A stretch of 64,000 nucleotides of DNA from Solea solea (lineage: Eukaryota; Chordata; Actinopteri; Pleuronectiformes; Soleidae), in NCBI RefSeq assembly GCF_958295425.1, contig NC_081147.1, positions 825,690 to 889,689 of the forward strand, written 5' to 3'. Below are positions 56,672 through 64,000 of this stretch, one piece after another. The position numbers were made by a program, and so were the translations under genes. Position 1 is the stretch's first letter; every line of letters starts with the position of its first letter. Below the pieces are notes generated by a model that did no database searches, was not told the origin of the DNA, and saw nothing but the letters and a program-made list of their open reading frames with translations.

Positions 56672-57145
56672 AGGTGACCTCAGGGGACCGAGCGACTTTA
56701 AATTGATTCTTTCGTTTTCTACGCGCCGCGTTAAATTGAAACCAATCCCCAAATGTTTAACAGCTCGAACTTCCTGAGAGAGAGAGAGAGGAAGAGGGTG
56801 AGGAGGAGAGGGGGGCGGGGTTTTCACGGCTCACACAATGAAGAGACAGGGTTCGTTTCGTCTTTCGAGGATTTGGTAAATCCGGAACCGCGTGGACAAA
56901 GACTCGCCGGAGCAGAACCGCAGCTCAGCGTGACAACTGGCTTTACTTCATGTCATTGTATTCAAATTTACTACATCCCCAACACATTATCACCTCCTCC
57001 TCACACACACACACACACACACACACTGACGACACCGCAGAGAAAGATCGCACTTTACCCAGTTTTTTTCCCTCCAAAAGTCGGATTTGACACAAATTGA
57101 AGCTGAGGAAACTTTTTTTAATGTGAAGCTGTTTCACAAAAGACA
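55936..57145. other. Non-coding stretch
   Basis: (CT)n at 56640-56665 and (CA)n at 57002-57026. 'catagctcctcctcctcctt' at about 56005 is another partial family D end. A 115-codon frame (56753-57100) has no recognisable features. Confidence 0.5.
56098..56109 (+). promoter_or_regulatory. CTCF-like core motif
   Basis: CCACCAGGGGGC on the plus strand, the only exact match in this orientation. It faces the minus-strand matches upstream. Confidence 0.4.
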
Positions 57146-57837
57146 ACGCACTGTAAAAAATACATCTATAAGTAGATTTTAGAATTATAAGTGGAATTTG
57201 GAATTATAAGTAGAATTTGGAATTATAAGTAGATTTTAGAATTATAAGTAGAATTTGGAATTATAGGTGGAATTTGGAATTATAAGTGGAATTTAGAATT
57301 ATAAGTGGACTTTAGAATTATAAGTGGATTTTAGAATTATAAGTGGATTTTAGAATTATAAGTAGAATTTGGAATTATAAGTGGAATTTGGAATTATAAG
57401 TAGATTTTAGAATTATAAGTGGAATTTGGAATTATAAGTAGAATTTGGAATTATAAGTAGATTTTAGAATTATAAGTAGAATTTGGAATTATAGGTGGAA
57501 TTTGGAATTATAAGTGGAATTTAGAATTATAAGTGGATTTTAGAATTATAAGTAGAATTTGGAATTATAAGTGGAATTTGGAATTATAAGTAGATTTTAG
57601 AATTATAAGTAGAATTTGGAATTATAAGTGGAATTTAGAATTATAAGTGGAATTTGGAATTATAAGTAGAATTTAGAATTATAAGTGGATTTTAGAATTA
57701 TAGGTGGAATTTGGAATTACAAGTGGAATTTAGATTTATAAGTGGATTTTAGAATTATAAGTGGAAGTTGGAATTATAAATAGATTTTAGAATTATAAGT
57801 AGAATTTGGAATTATAAGTGGAATTTGGAATTATAAG
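57146..57837. repeat. 19-bp minisatellite with 228-bp higher-order unit
   Basis: The unit is 'gaattataagtagaatttg', with tgg/tag and ttta/tttg variants; about 36 copies. An ordered run of variants at 57241 recurs at 57469, exactly 12 units (228 bp) later. The array is interrupted by the LTR that follows and resumes at 58243. Confidence 0.95.
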
Positions 57838-58237
57838 TGTCATGCTTGTGTCTTGTTTGTCTCCTTTTGTGTCTCTCTGCTTTATTTTGTAGTTCTACTT
57901 CCTGTGTGTGCTTGTGTTTCTCCCACTTACCTGCTGTCTCCGCTCACTCCCCCTCCCCTCCCTGTTCTGTTGATGAGCCTCATCCTGTTCACCTGCGTCG
58001 GGTTTGCCACACCTGCTTTGTGATCTCCCCTCACCTTCCTCTGTACGTAAGCCTGCCCAGTGTGTCACTCATGTCTGTGTCTGGCTTCCTGTGTGTAGAT
58101 CTGTCTCCCTGCCCTGATTCATGTGAAAACATGAAAACATGTGTTTTTGGATTTATGCCTTTGTCCTGACTTGTTTTTGTTTGACCATCCTGTCAAATAC
58201 ATCCTGCCTGCGCTTGGGTCCTCTGTACCGCCTGACA
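57838..58237 (+). mobile_element. Solo LTR, 400 bp, probably Ty3/gypsy-type
   Basis: It begins TGTCATG and ends CCTGACA, giving short inverted TGTCA/TGACA termini. It is flanked by a perfect 5-bp duplication, ataag, at 57833-57837 and 58238-58242. No internal region, primer-binding site or second LTR is present, so it is the product of LTR-LTR recombination. The 'cttgggtcctctgtaccg' block before the end resembles LTR ends of fish gypsy elements known to me. The class is therefore likely but unproven. A short frame within it is not a gene. Confidence 0.88.
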
Positions 58238-58242
58238 ATAAG

Positions 58243-58385
58243 TAATATTTGGAATTATAAGTACAATTTGGATTTATACATGGAATTTGGAACTATAACT
58301 ACAATTTGGAATTATAAGTAGAATTTAGAACTATAAGTGAAGTTGGAACTATAAATGGATTTTGTAATTATAAGTAGAATTCTTT
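58243..58385. repeat. 19-bp minisatellite, right part after LTR insertion
   Basis: Continues the same unit in more diverged form ('ttggaattataagtacaatt', 'tggatttatacatgg'). The outer units are the most decayed, as expected at an array edge. Confidence 0.9.
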
Positions 58386-59486
58386 AGTCTCGACTGTCTA
58401 AGACTGATCTACGTCCGGACACCGTCCTCTGGAATAATAAACTAAAACAGGGATGTCGAAGGTCTGGCCAATCACGGCCTTCGGTCAGATTTTTTGTGTT
58501 CTTGGTTTTATAGTGTATAATTTATTAGCTGATAAAGAGTTGTGCTTTTGAAACCAAAGTCCAAAGTCTTTTGTTTTTACCACAAACTCGCATTATAACG
58601 TGATACAGATGTGGTTTTACGTGTGTAACATGTAAAAATGCAAACACACAAATTGCCATGTTTTCCTGGATTGTGACACAGACGTCAGCGCTTGACTCTA
58701 AATCATTAAAAGTATTTACTCTGCAGTTTGTAACATAAGGACAGTGGCGTGTAAGTCAAGACATTCGTGCAGATTGACAAACACAGCGCGATGAAGTCGA
58801 CAGTCGTCGTGCGTTCACTCATTTCTCGGTGTGACAGAGCGAGAGAGCTAATGTGGCGTGAGCTGGATCGTCCTCGCCTCCAACAGGGCCAGGCGACTCC
58901 TCCTGGGACCAAGAGAGGGGAGAAATAAAAAGGGTAATTAGCTCCCTCCTCCTCCTCCTCCTCCCCCCCGTCCTCACCCCTCTCATCACGAAAGCCTCCT
59001 CCCTCTCCAGAGTCTCCTCTCTCCGTCTAATGCCATCATTTCCCTGATGGAAGCGTGCGAGTCTGTCGTGTTCATGATGGAAATGACTGATGTTCACAGT
59101 CTTAATGTGAAAAAGATACAGCAAGCGTTTCTCTCGATAGACTCTTCAGCGGCGCCGACGTGTCAATCACACGCTGACGACAGCGCGACAGTCGCTCTGT
59201 ATTACACTGTAAAAATGTAATTACATTGTTGTAAAAGAAAAACAATCAAGACAGAAAAATAGTCATTTTAAGATGTGGCAGCTTTACTTCAAGCTTTAAT
59301 TAGCAGAAAGAAGCTAAAATAATGGTCTGTTTTAAATATTAATATAATAAATTATATTGTATGCAAATATAAGACATTGTAAAGTATACATTCTTAAATT
59401 CCACTCAATTAAGTAAAGAAAGATTGATTTTGCGTTAATATTCATTACATGAAAGATTTTGTTTTTGATTTCTATTCATCCACAAA
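58386..59486. other. Non-coding stretch
   Basis: CTC-rich run near 58945-58970. 58840-59130 is unique and open on minus without protein-like bias. No gene is called. Confidence 0.5.
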
Positions 59487-59625
59487 GACACTGCCTGCCA
59501 AATAGTGAGCTGTTCTATCCATCCACCGATAGACTGTCTGCTAAATAGTGAGCTAATCATACATCATGTTACATATACATCTGCCAACAGACTGCCTGCT
59601 AAATAATGAGCTTTTCTTAAAACAA
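59487..59625. repeat. Diverged 43-bp-type repeat, outlying copies
   Basis: Three 'gcctgccaaatagtgagct' type units at irregular spacing, related to the regular array at 60206-60372 and separated from it by about 580 bp. Confidence 0.75.
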
Positions 59626-59632
59626 AAAAACA

Positions 59633-59664
<32 letters not shown>
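59633..59664. repeat. (TTTC)n microsatellite
   Basis: About eight units. Confidence 0.95.
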
Positions 59665-60205
59665 CTAAATCATTCCCATTCCTGTGGTTTATCTTGTTTT
59701 CCTCCATCTTCTCTGCTCATCCTCGAATAAGACGCCCCAAATTACATCACATCTCTGTCCGCACTCTAACTCTGTGTCTCAGTGAACCCCAAATATAAAA
59801 TAAAAGAAAAAGAAAGAAGCGTCTGCTATCTCTTAGATTTGAGTTATAACACCATTTATTCAGCCGACATCTTCTGTGATGTCATTATTTGGTTTGTCTC
59901 TCTGCGTCAGAGGACAAGACTCCGTGACCTCGACAACAGCAGAGAGTTCACTTTTCAAAAAACATTTTTAAAAACATCAATATTTCTTTATTACTATTCA
60001 ATTAAAAACAGCTGATTTTGTATCACATCATATTTCTGTGACTTCAGTAACGTGAGAAGCAGCTGAATAAATAAATGTAATTCATTGAAAATGCTGAGGC
60101 AGCTTTCACAACTATTGTTCTCCAGTTTTCTTTGTTTACTTGGAAAACCGAGTCAGTGATGGTGCGTTCTATTTACGTCAGAACTCAGAACTGGGAATTA
60201 TGTCA
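59665..60205. other. Non-coding stretch between two parts of a repeat
   Basis: Unique AT-rich sequence with no gene. It may be an insertion into an older 43-bp array. Confidence 0.45.
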
Positions 60206-60372
60206 GAAAACAGCCTGCCAAATAATGAGCCATTCTAAACATCCATCAACAGACTGCCTGCCAAATAATGAGCTATTCTATACGTCCACCAACAGACTGC
60301 CTGCCCAATAATGAGCCATTCTAAACATCCATAAACAGACTGCCTGCCAAATAATGAGCTATTCTATACATC
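60206..60372. repeat. 43-bp minisatellite, 4 copies
   Basis: 'cctgccaaataatgagc' starts at 60214, 60257, 60300 and 60343, exactly 43 bp apart. Copies 1 and 3 share 'cattctaaacatcca'; copies 2 and 4 share 'tattctatac'. That alternation indicates an 86-bp higher-order unit. Confidence 0.93.
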
Positions 60373-60394
60373 AGTGTGTGTGTGTGTGTGTGTG
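60373..60394. repeat. (GT)n microsatellite
   Basis: About eleven units, directly following the 43-bp array. Confidence 0.95.
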
Positions 60395-61620
60395 AGACGG
60401 AGCATTAGCATGCAGTTTGCGCCGGCAGACACTCAGACGTGTCCGTCTCCTCCGAGCTTCTTTTCCACGTCGCTTCAATTTTCCCCTCGATCTCAAAGAT
60501 TTGGGAACGTCGGAGAGCAGAAGATAACACACACACACACACCCTCTCATATCAGCGTTCAGCCTGTCACCTCACTGAGGAGGAGGACGGTGTTTTCATG
60601 CCTAATCACGGTGGTTTGACCGACCAATCAGACGCTGCTGTTACTCAAGGCTGCGGCTCCTTTACGTTGCTGCTGTTGTTTTTTGTCTTTTCCCCAAAGT
60701 CTTTGTTTAAAGGAAAAACAACACGTATAATAAAAGTGCTTCAATTTGGTCGGGGATTGACATTTGGGTGGAGGACGGCTAGAGGACGGACAAACGGAGA
60801 CACACAGACACAGAGAGAGATGAGGAGGTGTGTGGATTTGAATTTCAGAAAAGAACATTTGGTTGTTTATTCACTTTATAGACACGAGCGGAGACGACAA
60901 AGGCGACGCCTTCTGTGTTGAAAACAATAAATAAGTCAATAAATGCCGTGTTTTTCCATGTGAGTTTATTTAACGCTGTGTCAGATGTTGTGAACAGACG
61001 TTTAACTCTTCATTTTCAAAACATCACCGACCGCGGCGAACACATTTCACTTTGTTTTTATTTACGTCGCCTCAACAAATACATAAATAACCAGAAGTTT
61101 GTAACTCTTTGACGGTTTAATCTGAATTTTTCGTGATAGGTAGGTGATCAACCAAGAATCATCTCCCCACCGATGACGTCACAAATCAATTATCAAACTT
61201 TCATGAAAACGCTCATCTGTTATAATGGGAAAAACTGTAATTACATGTTACAGATTTAACGCAGTGTATATTTGTTAAGTCTGATTTTCAACAGTGTAAA
61301 AATCTAATCTCTGTCAAAACTCATCACATTTGACTGAAATTTGGTAAGATTGCGTATTACAGATTTATCCCATTGAACAAGTTCACGCATGTTGATCTCA
61401 GCGACGTCTTCACAGATCAGTGGAAATGTCAGTATTTCAGGCGCTGTTTGTAAAAACACATCATATCTATTTATATGTAATATTTCTGTGAGGCTGGGGG
61501 GCGAAATCTCTTCAATAATTAATAATCTGTGTATAGTGTTTGAGATTATATCCTGATATAGGAGATAAATGTGGATATAAAACTGCACACGGCTCTGGAC
61601 TCATGGAAAGTTTGAGAGTG
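60395..61620. other. Non-coding stretch
   Basis: A 160-codon plus frame at 60439-60921 crosses a CA run and has no recognisable motif. Codon third positions do not favour it. It is not called. Confidence 0.45.
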
Positions 61621-61735
61621 ACAATGCACTGTAAAATACTCTGTAAATACACTGGACATACACTGTAAAATACACTTTACGCTGTAAAATACTCTGTAAA
61701 TACATTGTAAAAAAACACTGTAAATAATCTGATAA
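61621..61735. repeat. Short degenerate 'actgtaaaatac' repeat
   Basis: About eight units of 'cactgtaaaatac' or 'ctctgtaaatacac', imperfect in length. Confidence 0.8.
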
Positions 61736-62060
61736 TTTTGGTGCATTAAGATTAAGATTACCTTGTTTATTGAATTCATTTAGTTTAGTATACATAATCT
61801 GATCATTCTGCGGAATTCATTCAGATTAGTGCAGTTGCTGGAATCAGATTATTTTGGTGTCGTATTCAGATTAGCTTTACAGGATGAAAAAGGGATTGCT
61901 GAGGGAGTTGAAATCAGATTACTTCAGTGGGTGCAATCACACTGTTTTCGTAATCCGGTTAATTCAAAGGTTTAAATCTGATTATTCTGGTTATTATATC
62001 TGGTTATTTTAGTATATGTCATTGGATTATGTCAGCTGATAACTACACTGTAAAATGAAA
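61736..62060. promoter_or_regulatory. Cluster of GATTA/TAATC motifs
   Basis: At least ten GATTA or TAATC pentamers in about 325 bp, many within 'cagatta' or 'ctgatta'. This is far more than expected by chance. It may be a degenerate short repeat that happens to contain OTX/PITX-type sites, or a homotypic homeodomain cluster. Confidence 0.3.
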
Positions 62061-62599
62061 TATAATCTGCTGTTTATGATCTGTACGACATGATCTTAAA
62101 TAACACTTATTACAATTCATTTAAGATAAAAACCTGTTTATTTCATGAGTTACAAACAATCACAGTGAATATAAATGTGGTCAAACTCTGCTGTAACTGA
62201 AATAATTAGGTTTAAATAATATTGTTGTTTGATTCCGTGCATTTATTCAATAATGCAACGAGGAAAAGTCTTTAAAATCTCATCATCGTCATGATGACGT
62301 AGATATAATGTCGGTTTACACTGGACACGTGTCTCAGACTCAGATGTGAACAGAGAAAGTCCAGTGTTGACACGTGTTAGTGAAGAAGCTGATGCTGTCT
62401 CTGTTGTCTTCTCTGACGTTGGACAGAAAGACGCTGGACTCCTCGATGATCGCTGACAAAGCAGCCGATTGAGCGGCCCGTGTCCTGACAGGCCTCACTG
62501 CGCGCTCCGTGGAGCTTCTGTTTCAACCCTGTCCTTCACCTCCACTCGTCTTCCCCTCTCTTTGATTCCGGCCGGCGAGCGCTTTCACATCTCCAGCTC
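62061..62599. other. Non-coding stretch
   Basis: Unique. 62380-62600 has mixed composition. No gene is supported. Confidence 0.45.
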
Positions 62600-62915
62600 C
62601 TCGACACGTTCGCGGCGCCCAGAGCGAGCGAGTGAGTGAGCGTCCTGTTGCCTACTGTACCTGTGAAAGTCCGGCCTGACCGTGGCATTAAATATACATC
62701 ACCTGTGGGGTTGGAGGGAAGTCGAGGCCAAGGCGAAGCAGTTCAAACACTTTCACGCTGAAAAATACATGAATGTTTACCCCGAGAAAAGTTATTACGC
62801 CTCGTTTTCAACGCTCCGAGGGAAGGAAAGGTCGCAGAGTTATCGCAACCTCAATTTCTGCAGGGAGACCAAGTCCGGCTCTTTCATTTCAACTCTGGAC
62901 ACTAAATTCTGTGCA
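62600..62915. promoter_or_regulatory. Candidate conserved non-coding element
   Basis: Unique block with 'ccgtggcattaaatatacat', 'cacgctgaaaaatacatgaa' and 'gaaaagttattacgcctcgt'. The overlapping plus frames (79 and 71 codons) are short and in different phases, arguing against an exon. Confidence 0.3.
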
Positions 62916-62985
62916 GTTTAAAGGGATAGTTCAGACTTATGAGGCATATGAGGTGCTGAGCGCCCCCTACGGTTGTCATTCTAAG
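62916..62985 (+). repeat. Family A outer left end
   Basis: 'tttaaagggatagttcagac' and 'gagcgccccctacgg' match the outer left end seen at 43184-43264. The arms and core are absent. Confidence 0.65.
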
Positions 62986-63019
62986 TAATCAACTCATTAA
63001 AAGAACAATTGAAAAAGAA

Positions 63020-63420
63020 AACTGGCCTTACGCTCCTGCCCGGTCTCTGAGGTCAGCTGATCAGCTGCTCCTGCAGACACCAAAATCTAAACGGAAGCTC
63101 AGAGAGGACAGAGCTTTTCCACAGCATGTTAGACCACGCCCCTTCACTGTTAGACACGCCCCTTCACTGTCACAACACATCTTAAAACCCATTTTTACTC
63201 TTTGGCTTTCAAGCCAGTATGAGCTTGTTTATCTTAGTATAGTTTTATTGTTTGACTTTTTCATTTGTATTTTTATTAAGACTTTCTACAGTATTGTTGT
63301 TAGGCCTATGATGTCATTATTTATATTTTATTTATCTTATTTATCTCTGTTGTACAGCACTTTGTATCAGCTGTTGTTGTTTTTTAAAGTGCTTTATAAA
63401 TAAAGTTGGATTGGATTTTT
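63020..63420 (+). mobile_element. Truncated LINE 3' end (L2/CR1-like)
   Basis: Broken frames read RSLRSADQLL and REDRAF near 63040-63120, then LKTHFYSLAFKP at about 63183, the usual C-terminal style of fish non-LTR retrotransposon polymerases. The two parts are joined by an internal deletion holding a duplicated 'cacgccccttcactgt'. The 3' UTR ends 'gtgctttataaataaagttg' with a 'gattggatt' tail. It is 5'-truncated and dead. Confidence 0.8.
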
Positions 63421-63510
63421 GGCCACACCCATTAGAAAGTGCACAACTTTGGAGTTGAACTTTTCCATGACGAGTATTCCTGAATGCTTTTTTTGGGTTT
63501 TCAAGAAGGC

Positions 63511-63522
63511 GCCACCTAGTGG
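63511..63522 (-). promoter_or_regulatory. CTCF-like core motif
   Basis: Minus strand CCACTAGGTGGC, an exact consensus match lying between the LINE end and a minisatellite. Confidence 0.4.
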
Positions 63523-63590
63523 GAGAACAGCAAATTATGTTGTGTTATGTTCTGTTATGTGTGATATGTGTGACGCTCATTCACTCACTC

Positions 63591-63835
63591 GAATTTGTGA
63601 TATCGGTAGATTCTCGAAGTTGTGATATTGGTATCGGTAGATACTCGAGGTTGTGATATCGGTAGATTCTCGAGCTTGTGATATCGGTATCGGTAGATAC
63701 TTGAGGTTGTGATATCGGTAGATTCTCGAGCTTGTGATATCGGTATCGGTAGATACTTGAGGTTGTGATATCGGTATCAGTAGATTCTTGAGGTTGTGAT
63801 ATCGGTAACAGTAGATACTAGAGGGTGTGGTATCT
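63591..63835. repeat. Minisatellite of 'ttgtgatatcggtaga'
   Basis: Units of 25 and 31 bp: 'cttgtgatatcggtagattc' or 'gatatcggtatcggtagata' followed by 'ctcgagg'. About nine units. The 130-codon minus frame here (YRYHNLKNLPIPIS-type) is a repeat artefact. Confidence 0.93.
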
Positions 63836-63856
63836 CTGTAATCATTCACTACAGTC

Positions 63857-63858
<2 letters not shown>

Positions 63859-63889
<31 letters not shown>
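63859..63889. repeat. (GT)n microsatellite
   Basis: About fifteen units, directly after the minisatellite. Confidence 0.95.
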
Positions 63890-63891
<2 letters not shown>

Positions 63892-64000
63892 TTTAATGAG
63901 AAATATGTCATCTTGTTGAGTGGCCTCAAACATCCCATAATGCTTCACAGTGTGGCGCAGTCCCCTCATAAGTCTTTATAATTAGTATCGAGTCGTGAAT

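Noticed and set aside
57838..58237. Considered as a gene fragment because of a 110-codon open frame
   Set aside because: TG...CA ends plus the 5-bp duplication show it is a solo LTR. The frame is incidental.
60439..60921. 160-codon plus frame
   Set aside because: It crosses a CA microsatellite (THTHT run) and then basic low-complexity sequence. No family signature.

Overview
The window looks like teleost fish nuclear DNA, probably from a percomorph. It is AT-rich and gene-poor. It holds many CA/GT microsatellites, a LINE 3' end with the fish-typical 'aataaagttggattggat' tail, a solo LTR with TGTCA...TGACA ends, and several dispersed non-autonomous repeat families. There are no operons, Shine-Dalgarno sites or CRISPR arrays. 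The organism is inferred from this character, not from a database match.

One protein-coding gene is well supported: an unbroken 294-residue coiled-coil protein at 12277-13161 (+). It has an in-frame stop just upstream, GC-ending codons and an AATAAA signal 152 nt after the stop. I do not recognise the family. Almost every other long open frame lies in a tandem array whose period is a multiple of 3, or in a repeat, and I do not call these genes.

The rest is a mosaic of repeats. Family A, a palindromic MITE-like element with very long inverted repeats, is present at 13 loci. Family B ('gcaccaaat...cttggtgg') occurs three times. Family C (conserved 'agaacgtccaatctgaacca') occurs three times, two of them in tandem with a perfect 18-bp hairpin between. 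Family D occurs twice and carries an internal 'ttaaatatcgtga' satellite. Long minisatellites lie at 3.6-4.2, 5.7-6.7, 27.4-27.7, 29.5-30.0, 32.5-32.7, 34.8-35.8, 57.1-58.4, 60.2-60.4 and 63.6-63.8 kb, and several show higher-order structure. A 400-bp solo LTR with a 5-bp target duplication has inserted into the 57-kb minisatellite. LINE reverse-transcriptase relics lie at 51.3-51.8 kb and a LINE 3' end at 63.0-63.4 kb.

Between the repeats are unique stretches with no coding signal but with homeobox-like and other motif-rich sequence (about 11.1, 17.5, 22.7, 23.7, 28.3, 36.2, 42.4, 44.1, 54.3 and 62.6 kb). They could be conserved non-coding enhancers, as in the deserts around developmental genes, but only alignment to other fish can decide. 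The most notable cross-cutting signal is a CTCF-like core motif (CCASYAGRKGGC). It has seven exact matches, several inside repeats, so repeats may be spreading insulator-type sites here. Two possible promoters without an assignable gene are at 47.1 kb (TATA type) and 50.85 kb (ETS sites followed by a splice donor).
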